Assembly (NCBI RefSeq): GCF_946848805.1
Contig: NZ_CAMPFU010000008.1
Location: 1-52,255, forward strand
Source: Deinococcus sp. Marseille-Q6407
GTDB lineage: Bacteria > Deinococcota > Deinococci > Deinococcales > Deinococcaceae
Direction of reading: 5' to 3'
Length of the DNA stretch: 52,255 bases
The notes under the pieces are model-generated. The model saw only the letters and a program-made list of their open reading frames with translations, was not told the DNA's origin and made no database searches. Numbering within the stretch: position 1 is the stretch's first letter; each line of letters opens with the position of its first letter. Made by a program: the position numbers and the translations under genes. Of this stretch, positions 22,235 to 29,088 are shown in pieces.

Positions 22235-22488
22235 GCCGCACCCTCTTTCCCTTCTTTAGTGGCCACTTCTGGCAGGGCTGCTTGGAACATGGATTCATCT
22301 ACCAAGAGAGCTACAGATACGCCAAGCGCCTCAGCGAACGAACGCAAAGTGCCCAGCATCAGGTCTTCATCGTCCCGATTCTCCACCTGCGAAATACGGC
22401 TTTGGGAGATTTTCAAACGGGCGGCGAGTTCCTGCTGAGACAGGCCGCGGGCCTCTCGAATCTTTTTAATGGCTGTGCCTGGTCTCAT
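22231..22488 (-). CDS. Cro-like XRE-family repressor, leaderless
   Basis: The product has 85 residues. A helix-turn-helix of the XRE class occupies residues about 5-60 (IKKIREARGLSQQELAARLKISQSRISQVENRDD). There is no C-terminal oligomerisation domain. The ATG at 22488 is seven bases after TATAAT and lacks a Shine-Dalgarno sequence, so the message should be leaderless; an upstream in-frame ATG at 22563 lies before the promoter and was not used. It heads the operon leading to initiator and helicase, the same place as lambda cro. Confidence 0.8.
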   Translation of the reverse strand: MRPGTAIKKIREARGLSQQELAARLKISQSRISQVENRDDEDLMLGTLRSFAEALGVSVALLVDESMFQAALPEVATKEGKEGAA

Positions 22489-22495
22489 CCCAAGT

Positions 22496-22525
22496 ATTAT
22501 AACCACAAGGTAATAGTAGGCGCAA
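22496..22525 (-). promoter_or_regulatory. Leaderless promoter of the leftward early operon with operator O1
   Basis: On the minus strand TTGCGC (22525-22520), 18 bases, TATAAT (22501-22496), then the ATG after seven bases. The dyad TATAACC-N4-GGTAATA at 22498-22515 overlaps the -10 and half of the spacer, so a bound repressor would shut this promoter. Confidence 0.8.
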
Positions 22526-22555
22526 CTCTTTAGGGTTTTGTTATAGGGAGCAGCG

Positions 22556-22584
22556 TTGAACATGCTTAAGAACAGTTATAGACT
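22556..22584 (+). promoter_or_regulatory. Promoter of the large repressor gene
   Basis: TTGAAC (22556-22561), 17 bases, TAGACT (22579-22584). GTTATAG occurs twice nearby (22539 and 22575) and a lone half-site TATTACT lies just downstream (22594-22600). It is divergent from the Cro-like promoter. Confidence 0.7.
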
Positions 22585-22647
22585 GCGCTCCGGTATTACT
22601 CGGAACTTCTATTAGCCCCGCCGCGTAGCCAGAGCCGGAGGGAAGAA

Positions 22648-23385
22648 ATGAACACCGCTACGATTATGTCTGACACGAAGAAAACCCCACGTAAGGCAAA
22701 AAATGGGCCTTATTACGAAGCTGGGCGGTTCATTAAGGACCGCCGCTTAGAGCTGGGCCTCAGCCAAAATGAACTAGCCCAACGATATGGAGCGAGCCAG
22801 GGATATATCAGCAGCATAGAGCGGGGTTGGGAAAACCTACTAAATGCCAGTGCGGTGTTCTATGAGCGCATGGGCGCTGCCCTTGAAATGGATGCCTTTG
22901 CGCTTATGAACGCTCTAGGCGTGGAGTTCTCTGTGGCCAGGAACTTGGATGGAAGGCAAAGTTCCATATCGCCAGTTTCAGAAATTAGTCACAGTGGCTA
23001 TGTTACAGTCGTAATCAAGGTGAAAAACAGAGCTCCCCAACTGCCTAGCACAGAACGCACGATCACCCTTCCCAGCAAGATTGCCGAAATGGGCGAAGCG
23101 CATGGCTACCGTTATGAGTACCCCACTGTAGATGTCGTACCGGCCGGCGTGGACGTGGTATATATCAGCCGCCCGCCACAGCCGGATGATCTCGTTGTGT
23201 TTGAGGTGGCTCTGCCCGAGGGACAAACTGAAATCCATGTTGGCTACTTCAACGGCCCGGACAGCGTTGAACTTGACCAGCCGATCAGCAAGCTGTTGCC
23301 ACTGGTGGTTCGGCCACTTCGGATTCTCGGCGTTGTGCAGTCCTTCGTCGCTACGGCGCAACCACGCCGACAAAAGCTGAACTAA
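22648..23385 (+). CDS. CI-like XRE repressor with degenerate S24-like domain
   Basis: The product has 245 residues. The N-terminal helix-turn-helix lies at about 24-60 (IKDRRLELGLSQNELAQRYGASQGYISSIERG). The C-terminal half from about 140 has the strand pattern of LexA/CI-type S24 domains, including QPDDLVVFEV and the closing RPLRILGVV, but I see no catalytic Ser-Met or Lys, so self-cleavage is doubtful. GGAGGGAAGA precedes the ATG. It is less GC-rich than neighbours. By size and position it should be the lysogenic repressor acting on operators O1 and O2. Confidence 0.7.
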   Translation: MNTATIMSDTKKTPRKAKNGPYYEAGRFIKDRRLELGLSQNELAQRYGASQGYISSIERGWENLLNASAVFYERMGAALEMDAFALMNALGVEFSVARNLDGRQSSISPVSEISHSGYVTVVIKVKNRAPQLPSTERTITLPSKIAEMGEAHGYRYEYPTVDVVPAGVDVVYISRPPQPDDLVVFEVALPEGQTEIHVGYFNGPDSVELDQPISKLLPLVVRPLRILGVVQSFVATAQPRRQKLN

Positions 23386-23409
23386 AGAGCGCTGGGGGGC
23401 GCTACTAAA

Positions 23410-23432
23410 GGGGCCTGCGGGTCCCTTTTTTC
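23410..23432 (+). terminator. Rho-independent terminator after the repressor
   Basis: GGGGCC-TGCG-GGTCCC (one G-U pair) followed by TTTTTT. A second hairpin, AGCGC/GCGCT, lies just before it at 23388-23404. Confidence 0.8.
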
Positions 23433-23435
23433 TGC

Positions 23436-23464
23436 TTGACATTATTACTTATGGGTAATAATAT
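23436..23464 (+). promoter_or_regulatory. Strong early rightward promoter with operator O2
   Basis: TTGACA (23436-23441), 17 bases, TAATAT (23459-23464), close to full consensus. The spacer carries the dyad ATTATTAC-N6-GTAATAAT; its core TATTACT-N4-GGTAATA (23443-23460) has the same half-sites at the same distance from the dyad centre as O1. It drives the ten-gene operon ending at 27273 and should be off in the lysogen. Confidence 0.85.
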
Positions 23465-23552
23465 TTAGTCAAGCCAAGGGGAAACCCAAACCAAAAGGCT
23501 TCGCGCCCACCCTAAAGCCTTGGAAAGCAGGGTGAGCGCGAAAGGATTAACG

Positions 23553-23873
23553 ATGACCACCCTACCACAGACCACCTTCAGCTACCGCGGCTTCGAGATC
23601 ACGCTGGACGCCGCTGCCCAGGCCCGCCGGATGGCCTGCCCCTGGTACGTCCGCGAGCTGCGCCGCTGGTGCCGTGCCGCCCAGGATGCCCGCCTGCGGG
23701 TGGATGAATACCTGGCCGCTGAAGCCGACCGCCAGCCCGGCGCCCTGCGCATGACCGCGCTGGACACCACCCCCCGCCTGGGCCTGAGCGCCGGCCAGTG
23801 CCGCAACCGCGCCGAGCAGGCCCGCGCCCAGGACCGCCAGGGTGGCCGGTTTGTGGCTGGGGGTGCCAAGTGA
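23553..23873 (+). CDS. First gene of rightward early operon, hypothetical
   Basis: The product has 106 residues from the ATG at 23553, which has GAAAGGA upstream. It begins with a short beta segment (FSYRGFEITLDAAAQARRM) and continues as an Arg/Ala/Glu-rich helical protein. No family recognised. It is the first product made after release of repression, a position used for takeover or anti-defence proteins; that is inference only. Confidence 0.65.
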   Translation: MTTLPQTTFSYRGFEITLDAAAQARRMACPWYVRELRRWCRAAQDARLRVDEYLAAEADRQPGALRMTALDTTPRLGLSAGQCRNRAEQARAQDRQGGRFVAGGAK

Positions 23874-24067
23874 GTCCCGCTGCCCGCCGCGCCCTGCCCA
23901 CCGTCGCCCGCCTGGAGCGGCTGCTGGACCTGGCCATCGCCAGCATGTTCCGCGCCGAGCCGGGCACCGACGCCCGCCGCATCCGCACCGAACGCCAGGC
24001 CTCTGTCGCCCTGTGGCTGATGCATGAAGCCGCCATCTCCGAACACCAGAAAGGACGTGCCGCATGA
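23870..24067 (+). CDS. Small helical hypothetical protein
   Basis: The product has 65 residues from GTG at 23870, which overlaps the previous stop as GTGA and has GGGGGTG upstream. It is Ala/Arg/Leu-rich and helical. The in-frame ATG at 23798 lies inside the previous gene and was not used. No family recognised. Confidence 0.6.
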   Translation: MSPAARRALPTVARLERLLDLAIASMFRAEPGTDARRIRTERQASVALWLMHEAAISEHQKGRAA

Positions 24068-24303
24068 CCTACACCGCTGAGGATTCCTACTGGGGCCAGA
24101 TCGGCCTGCGGGCCGTGGTGAGCGGCCCCGACGCCAGCGGCAGCTGGGCCTACTGCAATCAGTGGGCCGTGGTGAAGGCGTACCACCAGGACCGCGACCT
24201 CTACACCATCCGCCTGGAGCGCGGCCTGTGGATTCAGGTCAGCCCCGCGAATCTGCTGGTGGCCGCTGCGCCGCTGGTGCCGGTTCAGGGGGTGCGGGCA
24301 TGA
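24064..24303 (+). CDS. Small hypothetical protein
   Basis: The product has 79 residues, strand-rich and aromatic (AYCNQWAVVKAYHQDRDLYTIRLERGLWIQVSPANL), looking like a small beta barrel. It overlaps both neighbours by four bases and has GAAAGGAC upstream. No family recognised. Confidence 0.65.
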   Translation: MTYTAEDSYWGQIGLRAVVSGPDASGSWAYCNQWAVVKAYHQDRDLYTIRLERGLWIQVSPANLLVAAAPLVPVQGVRA

Positions 24304-24530
24304 CCGGCCGCGTCCACACTGCCCAGCGCCCAGCCGGGCACCGCATCAATCGCCTGGTGCTGGGCTACCTGCTAGAAGCCCACAACGAGGCTATGGGCAC
24401 CCGCTACAACGTGCACCGGCTGGGCGTGGTCCGGCTGACCCTCTGGGACGGTTCCGAGCTGATGCAGGACGGCCAGACCTGGTTCCTGCGCCCCGCTCCC
24501 CAGGCTGCAGCTGTGGCGGTGGCGTCATGA
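24300..24530 (+). CDS. Small hypothetical protein
   Basis: The product has 76 residues from ATG at 24300 (ATGA overlap). Features include the helix NRLVLGYLLEAHNEAM followed by strands; it may be a small alpha/beta domain. A longer frame from 24162 lies inside the previous gene. No family recognised. Confidence 0.6.
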   Translation: MTGRVHTAQRPAGHRINRLVLGYLLEAHNEAMGTRYNVHRLGVVRLTLWDGSELMQDGQTWFLRPAPQAAAVAVAS

Positions 24531-24742
24531 CCGCTGCCCCTGCCGTCTACACCGTCAGCCGCCCGGCTGGCCCCCACGGGGCCGCGCTGGAGCTGGCCCG
24601 CTACACCGCGCACCCGGGCCGGGTGGAGATCAGCGAGGTCCGCGTGACCGACCCGACCCCCGCCGAGCGGGCCGAGATGTTCGCCGCCTACTGCGCCGCC
24701 GTTCGCCGCTCACTCGCTCACCTTCTGGAGGCCACCGCATGA
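24527..24742 (+). CDS. Small hypothetical protein
   Basis: The product has 71 residues with a beta-rich start (YTVSRPAGPHGAALELARYTAHPGRVEISEV) and a helical end. It overlaps both neighbours by ATGA. No family recognised. Confidence 0.6.
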   Translation: MTAAPAVYTVSRPAGPHGAALELARYTAHPGRVEISEVRVTDPTPAERAEMFAAYCAAVRRSLAHLLEATA

Positions 24743-25083
24743 CCCGCACCATCCGACTGCTGCACCCCGTTGACCGCACCGCCCCTGCCCTTCCCCGCCT
24801 GCGTCTGCCCACGCTGGCTGCCCTGCTGACCCTGGCCGCCGCTGTGGCTCAGGCCTTTAGTGCCCGTGAGGACGGTCACTTGCGGCCAGCCCACTGGCTG
24901 CTGCTGGCTGGCTTGCTGGCAGTGCCAGCTTACGCACCCTTCGTACTGCATCTACTGGTTCCGCAGCTAGAGGTGACGGTGCCATTCATCAAACTGCCCA
25001 TGCTGTATGCCGGGGGCACTTGGTTCTTCCTGATGCACGCAGCCGCAACCTGGGCTAAGCAGAGCGGGGTGGCGGAAGCGTGA
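24739..25083 (+). CDS. Small membrane protein
   Basis: The product has 114 residues. Hydrophobic segments at about 22-41, 53-75 and 85-108 suggest three membrane helices. It lies in the early operon directly before the methyltransferase. Early phage membrane proteins often act in superinfection exclusion, but no family is recognised and this is only a possibility. Confidence 0.65.
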   Translation: MTRTIRLLHPVDRTAPALPRLRLPTLAALLTLAAAVAQAFSAREDGHLRPAHWLLLAGLLAVPAYAPFVLHLLVPQLEVTVPFIKLPMLYAGGTWFFLMHAAATWAKQSGVAEA

Positions 25084-26795
25084 AGGCACCCACCTACCCG
25101 CCCCTTTTCCCGAGCATGGCTGTCTGCCAGGCGGCCCCCGGCGAGCTGGTGATCGATTCATTCGCTGGAGCTGGCGGCGCCAGCACGGGTATGGAGTGGG
25201 CCCTGGGTCGACCGGTTGATCACGCTATTAACCACAGCGCCACGGCACTGAGCCTGCACCGTGTCAACCACCCCCACACTGTTCACTCCATCGAGGACAT
25301 CTGGGAAGTGGACCCCCGCGACGTGGCTGGCAAGCAGCGTGTGGCGCTGGCGTGGTTTTCGCCTGATTGCCGGCACTTCAGCAAGGCCAAAGGCGGCAAG
25401 CCGGTCGAGAAGAAGATTCGCGGCCTGGCCTGGGTTGCCGTGCGCTGGGCTGCCACGGTACGTCCCCGGGTGATCATCCTGGAGAACGTCGAGGAGATCA
25501 CGACCTGGGGACCGTTGAAAGATGGCCGGCCCGACCCGACCCAGAAGGGCCGCGAGTGGAACGCCTTTTTGAATGCGCTGCGCCGTCAGGGATACGAGGT
25601 GGAGTACCGCGAGCTGCGGGCCTGCGATTATGGCGCCCCGACGATCCGCAAGCGGCTGTTTCTGGTGGCCCGCTGTGATGGGCGGCCCATCGTGTGGCCG
25701 GAGCCGACGCATGCCGATCCCAGCGACCCCCGCGTGCGGGCAGGGCTGCTTCAGCCATACCGGACGGCCGCCGAGTGCATTGACTGGGATCTGCCCTGCC
25801 CCAGCATCTTCAGGCGCAAGAAGCCGCTGGTCAGGAACACCCTTAACCGGGTGGCCCAGGGCATGCGCCGGTTCGTACTGGAAGCCGAGCAGCCGTTCAT
25901 TGTCACCTGCAACCACAGCGGGGCGGGTTTCCGGGGGCAGAGCCTACACGAGCCGAAGAAGACCATTACGGCTGCCCATGACGCCCACGGCCTGGTTCAG
26001 GGATATTTCGTGCCCAGCTATAGCGAAGCCCCTGGCCAGAAACCTCGCGCCACCAAAGTGGGTCAGCCCAGCCCTACAGTTGTTACCAGTGGGAACGGGA
26101 GTCGTCTGGCCACCGCCCATCTGGTGCGCCACATGGGCGGCGGCCTAAAGCCCGAGCACGCCAGCTACTCAGCAGATGAACCTGCCCGCACCGTGCTGGC
26201 GCAGGGCGGCCCCCAGGGTCTGGTGAGCGGTGCGTTGGTGGCCTACTACGGCAGTGAGCAGGACGGCCAGGCTCTGACCGAAGGCTGCCGCACCATCGCC
26301 ACCCGTGACCGCTTCGCTCTGACCACCGGCACCCTGATGCGCCAGTTTGGCACGAGCACCGCTGCGCCGGCAGACGCCCCCGTGGGTACCATTACCGCCG
26401 AAGGGCAGGGCAAGACTGGCCTGATTGAAGGGAGCTGGACAACCCCGCCACTTCCTGCAGGGCAGCTGGCCCGCGCCCGGGAAGTACACGGCTTCCTGGC
26501 CGAGTACCTGGGGGCCGAGGTGCTGGCCCCCTACAGCCACGGCGGGCTGGTGATCATGCACGTGCAGGGTGAGCCGTACATTCTGGCCGACATCGGCCTG
26601 CGGATGCTGACGCCCCGTGAGCTGGCCCGCTGCCAGGGCTTTCCCGACAGCTACGTGCTTGACCGGACAGCTGAAGGCAAGCCGGTCAGCAAGGCGGCAC
26701 AGGTGCGTGGCATCGGCAACAGCGTCTGCCCACAGATGGCCGAGGTGTTGACGCGTGCCCAGCTGGGTGCGCAGATGCAGGAAGCGGCGGACTGA
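25080..26795 (+). CDS. DNA (cytosine-5) methyltransferase
   Basis: The product has 571 residues from GTG at 25080 (GTGA overlap). Motif I is FAGAGG (28-33). Motif IV, usually PCQ, is here SPDCRHFSKAKGG with Cys97 as the expected nucleophile, typical of a phage branch. Motif VI is LENVEE at about 134-139. A long target-recognition region follows, and motifs IX and X are RELARCQGFPDSY and VRGIGNSV near the end. No partner nuclease is seen, so it is probably a solitary protective methylase against host restriction. Specificity cannot be read. Confidence 0.9.
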   Translation: MKAPTYPPLFPSMAVCQAAPGELVIDSFAGAGGASTGMEWALGRPVDHAINHSATALSLHRVNHPHTVHSIEDIWEVDPRDVAGKQRVALAWFSPDCRHFSKAKGGKPVEKKIRGLAWVAVRWAATVRPRVIILENVEEITTWGPLKDGRPDPTQKGREWNAFLNALRRQGYEVEYRELRACDYGAPTIRKRLFLVARCDGRPIVWPEPTHADPSDPRVRAGLLQPYRTAAECIDWDLPCPSIFRRKKPLVRNTLNRVAQGMRRFVLEAEQPFIVTCNHSGAGFRGQSLHEPKKTITAAHDAHGLVQGYFVPSYSEAPGQKPRATKVGQPSPTVVTSGNGSRLATAHLVRHMGGGLKPEHASYSADEPARTVLAQGGPQGLVSGALVAYYGSEQDGQALTEGCRTIATRDRFALTTGTLMRQFGTSTAAPADAPVGTITAEGQGKTGLIEGSWTTPPLPAGQLARAREVHGFLAEYLGAEVLAPYSHGGLVIMHVQGEPYILADIGLRMLTPRELARCQGFPDSYVLDRTAEGKPVSKAAQVRGIGNSVCPQMAEVLTRAQLGAQMQEAAD

Positions 26796-27196
26796 TGGCC
26801 TCCTTCTCTACCGGCGACATCGTCAGCGCCTACTGCCCTGAATACCGCGAGCGCGTGACCGGCGGTCTGCTGGAACTGGGCGCCGCCCAGGCGCGTGTCC
26901 TGGTGCCCAACGGGTCGGCGGTGGCCGTGGACGCCGTCAGCCTCTCCCCCGCCCACATTCTGCCCCTCGCCCCTCTGCGCCCCGGCGACCTGGTGTGCGA
27001 GCCGGGGCTGTATCCGGATGCCCATGAGGTGGTGGGGGTGGATGACCTCCTGCTTACCCGGCACGTTGCCAGCGGCAGCACTCGCATGTTTTTCCCTGGC
27101 ACCGTGTATGCCCTGCGCCGTACCGACCTTGCCGACCTTTACGCCGATTTCAAGTTGCCCGCGCCCAAGCCGGCGCGAATGGAAGGACTGTTCTGA
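26795..27196 (+). CDS. Hypothetical beta-rich protein downstream of methyltransferase
   Basis: The product has 133 residues, mostly beta strands with GDIVSAYCPE and RPGDLVCEPG segments that resemble SH3-like/KOW-type barrels. It starts at the methyltransferase stop (TGATG). No firm family assignment. Confidence 0.6.
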   Translation: MASFSTGDIVSAYCPEYRERVTGGLLELGAAQARVLVPNGSAVAVDAVSLSPAHILPLAPLRPGDLVCEPGLYPDAHEVVGVDDLLLTRHVASGSTRMFFPGTVYALRRTDLADLYADFKLPAPKPARMEGLF

Positions 27197-27273
27197 TGAG
27201 CGCTGACCCTCTCTTCCCTATCCTCAACCAGCCTGTCCAGACTCTGACCGGAAAGCGGGCGGCCCAGGCCTGA
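27196..27273 (+). CDS. 25-residue coupled peptide
   Basis: An ATG overlapping the previous stop (TGATG) opens a 25-codon frame (MSADPLFPILNQPVQTLTGK and five more). It is the last frame before a strong terminator. Coupling and codon use look genuine, but nothing further supports function. Confidence 0.4.
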   Translation: MSADPLFPILNQPVQTLTGKRAAQA

Positions 27274-27290
27274 CGCCCATGCTCACCCGC

Positions 27291-27314
27291 ACCGCCCTTC
27301 GGGGCGGTTTTTTT
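27291..27314 (+). terminator. Strong terminator with TTCG loop
   Basis: ACCGCCC-TTCG-GGGCGGT followed by seven T. It closes the rightward early operon. Confidence 0.95.
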
Positions 27315-27403
27315 ATGCTGCCGCACCGGTGTTCGTGGGTTCAGTTTGGCTCAGTTGATTAATGCCAGCATTGCCTCACCAGCGCGGGCAGGATGGCAAA
27401 ACC

Positions 27404-27487
27404 ATCAAGCTATCAAGCTGAAAAGCTATCCATCTCTCAAGTCATCAAGCTGCAAATCAAGCTGCACATCTATCAAGCTGGCTTGAT
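27404..27487. repeat. Iteron array upstream of parA: likely centromere
   Basis: ATCAAGCT or ATCAAGCTG occurs five times in direct orientation (27404, 27412, 27444, 27456, 27472), at intervals of 8, 32, 12 and 16 bases. The last copy forms a perfect dyad with an inverted copy, ATCAAGC-TG-GCTTGAT (27472-27487). Degenerate versions fill the 27420-27440 gap. An iteron block immediately before parA is the usual place of type Ib centromeres and of the operator for the binding protein. Although the region is open in the parA frame, coding is not needed to explain it. Confidence 0.75.
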
Positions 27488-27533
27488 GGCTGGACGAACA
27501 GCTGCACAGCCGGGCATCTGGCAAGATGGCTGC

Positions 27534-28130
27534 ATGATCATTGGCATCTTGAGTCGTAAAGGTGGCGTGGGCAAGACCACGCTGGCGGTGCATCTCGCGG
27601 GGCTGTTGGCGCAGGAGGACACCACCGTCCTGGTGGATGAGGATGACACCCGCAACGCAACAACCTGGGCCGCCAGGGGAGAGCTGCCGTTTACCGTGGT
27701 TGGCCCTGCCGGTATGGCGCGGGCTGCGCGGGCGCATGAGCACATCGTGGTGGACAGCCGGGGCGGCATGAACTCGGATGACATGCAGGGGCTGTACGAG
27801 GGTGCCGACCGGATTGTCGTACCGGTCAGCAACGAGTACATGGCGCTGGATACCCTGATTCAGACGGCCGACATCCTGCGGCAAGTGGACCCGGAATTAG
27901 AGAAGCTGCGCGTGGTGATGACGATGGTCAAGAAGGGCCGCAAGCTGAACGATGCAAGAGAGGCGCTGGGCGGCCTGGGCCTGATGCCGGTGCAGCCCAC
28001 CGTGCGTTTCTCTGAGGCGTTCCGGGATGCCAGCGCGGGCGGCGTGTTGGTGCGGGACGTGACCGGCAACCGTCTGGCAAAAAACTGCTGGGGTGATGTC
28101 CGCGAGGTGCTGCAGGCGGTGCGGGCGTGA
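27534..28130 (+). CDS. parA: ParA-family partition ATPase
   Basis: The product has 198 residues from the ATG at 27534. The deviant Walker A motif KGGVGKTT is at 9-16 with the signature Lys, Walker A' follows in VLVDEDD (about 34-40) and Walker B-like HIVVDSRGG at about 72-80. The small size without an N-terminal regulator domain is type Ib. An upstream in-frame ATG at 27393 would translate the iterons and was rejected. With the next gene and the iterons it forms a plasmid partition system, so the prophage is probably a low-copy plasmid. Confidence 0.85.
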   Translation: MIIGILSRKGGVGKTTLAVHLAGLLAQEDTTVLVDEDDTRNATTWAARGELPFTVVGPAGMARAARAHEHIVVDSRGGMNSDDMQGLYEGADRIVVPVSNEYMALDTLIQTADILRQVDPELEKLRVVMTMVKKGRKLNDAREALGGLGLMPVQPTVRFSEAFRDASAGGVLVRDVTGNRLAKNCWGDVREVLQAVRA

Positions 28131-28429
28131 CCGGCAAGAAAAGCCCGTTTGCCGACCTGGGCAGGATTCAGCGGGGCGAGATCGAGGAACCGTCCGCCGT
28201 AGCTGAGGCACCAGCAGAGCGGGGGCAGACCCGGCAGCCGCAGGAGAGCCGGGTCATCATGCAGGCCCGCGTACCGGTCAGCGTGCGGCGGGCGGTGCGG
28301 GCGCAGATGCTGGAAGAAAGCGACCTGTTGGGCTACGAGCCGACTCAGGAGGGCATCATCACTGCCTTGCTGCAGGAATGGCTTGAGAGTGACGACCTGC
28401 AGCAGCGGGTCAGGGACCGCCTGGGCTGA
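28127..28429 (+). CDS. Small centromere-binding protein (RHH-like)
   Basis: The product has 100 residues from GTG at 28127 (GTGA overlap with parA). The N-terminal 45 residues are polar and flexible; residues about 48-90 (MQARVPVSVRRAVRAQMLEESDLLGYEPTQEGIITALLQEWLES) fit a ribbon-helix-helix. Type Ib partition systems end in such a small protein that binds iterons and stimulates ParA. Gene order and size support this role. Confidence 0.7.
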   Translation: MTGKKSPFADLGRIQRGEIEEPSAVAEAPAERGQTRQPQESRVIMQARVPVSVRRAVRAQMLEESDLLGYEPTQEGIITALLQEWLESDDLQQRVRDRLG

Positions 28430-28465
28430 ACAGAATAAGGGCCAACGGTTCTGCTTTGCCCTCAC

Positions 28466-28487
28466 TGGCCTAAATCCTGTTAGGCCA
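28466..28487. terminator. Hairpin between convergent genes
   Basis: TGGCCTAA-ATCCTG-TTAGGCCA is a perfect 8-bp inverted repeat that includes the stop codon of the minus-strand gene. There is no long T-run. It probably helps to end both transcripts. Confidence 0.6.
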
Positions 28488-28836
28488 AGGAATCCGCTTC
28501 CGCTTCTTTCGCCGCCTCGGGCCGGTTGATTTCGTCCAGCAGGCCGCCGTCCAGCTGCGCCGCGATCAGATGGTCAGAGCGCCGCACGTAGCCGCGCAGC
28601 TGCGCTTCCACCCGGTTCCACCCCTCCTGGGTCATGGCGTCCTGCAGCAGCGCCTCCACCACGTGCGCCATCTGCACCTCTGGCATCCCGCGCCCTGAAA
28701 TCCAGGCGTGCAGGTCGCGTACCGCCTGCCGGTACTCCCGCCGCACCCGCACGCCCATGGTCACCCGGGGGGCGAGGCGCACATGCTCAGGAGGAGCCAG
28801 CCGGCGGCGAACGACACGGGTCACGCGGGGTTTCAT
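28480..28836 (-). CDS. RHH-like small protein, paralog 1 (leaderless)
   Basis: The product has 118 residues from the ATG at 28836, six bases after TACACT and with no Shine-Dalgarno sequence. After a basic start (MKPRVTRVVRRRL) residues about 25-80 contain GVRVRREYRQAVRDLHAWISGRG and a helix EALLQDAMTQEGWNRVEAQLR, clearly related to the gene at 29089. The strand-helix-helix pattern resembles ribbon-helix-helix DNA-binding proteins and the partition protein next door. It could be a regulator or a second centromere-binding protein. Confidence 0.65.
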   Translation of the reverse strand: MKPRVTRVVRRRLAPPEHVRLAPRVTMGVRVRREYRQAVRDLHAWISGRGMPEVQMAHVVEALLQDAMTQEGWNRVEAQLRGYVRRSDHLIAAQLDGGLLDEINRPEAAKEAEADSLA

Positions 28837-28842
28837 GCCTGC

Positions 28843-28848
28843 AGTGTA
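28843..28848 (-). promoter_or_regulatory. Leaderless -10 element TACACT
   Basis: TACACT is followed by exactly six bases and the ATG of paralog 1. No TTGACA and no late-type box lie upstream. It starts six bases after the T-run of the large hairpin. Confidence 0.6.
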
Positions 28849-28856
28849 GCGACAAC

Positions 28857-28907
28857 AAAAAAGGCCCCTCCCCGCCAGCGCTTCGGCGCTGGCGGGGAGG
28901 GGCCTTT
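28857..28907. terminator. Very long perfect hairpin, bidirectional terminator
   Basis: A 19-bp GC-rich perfect stem, extended to 22 bp by AAA/TTT, encloses a CGAA or TTCG loop (28882-28885). On the minus strand it ends in TTTTTT, on the plus strand in TTT. It separates the two paralogs and insulates the lysis transcript from paralog 1. Confidence 0.9.
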
Positions 28908-29088
28908 GAAACAGGTCGACAGAGCTTCTCACTCCACCGACCAGTCATCCAGTAGCAAGATGACTATAAACATTGACCCCCGCCCGAATCCAGGCGAGCT
29001 ATGAGCGGCGGCCATCGCCGGGGCAGGGGCGCCCACGCAGAATCCACGAGAAGGCGCCTTCGCTGCTGTTTGAGGGGGAGAGGTAGGG
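28908..29088. other. Non-coding gap between paralogs
   Basis: I see no gene of useful length here; a 14-codon plus-strand frame (28960-29004) is too short to support. The inverted pair GAAGGCGC/GCGCCTTC around 29049-29062 forms a GGCGCC-centred palindrome. The rest shows nothing clear. Confidence 0.35.

Noticed and set aside
25897..25910. TGTCACC on the plus strand in the methyltransferase gene
   Set aside because: It lacks the rest of the box, lies in the middle of an early gene and is on the other strand; a 7-base word is expected by chance.
27404..27487. Iterons considered as a CRISPR array
   Set aside because: The repeat unit is only 8-9 bp and the intervals are 8-32 bp, far too short for repeats and spacers.
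27393..27533. In-frame upstream start for parA that would add 47 residues
   Set aside because: The added residues only translate the iterons, and ParA proteins begin directly before the Walker A motif as from 27534.
28960..29004. Fourteen-codon plus-strand frame in the gap between paralogs
   Set aside because: Too short, no ribosome site and no promoter.
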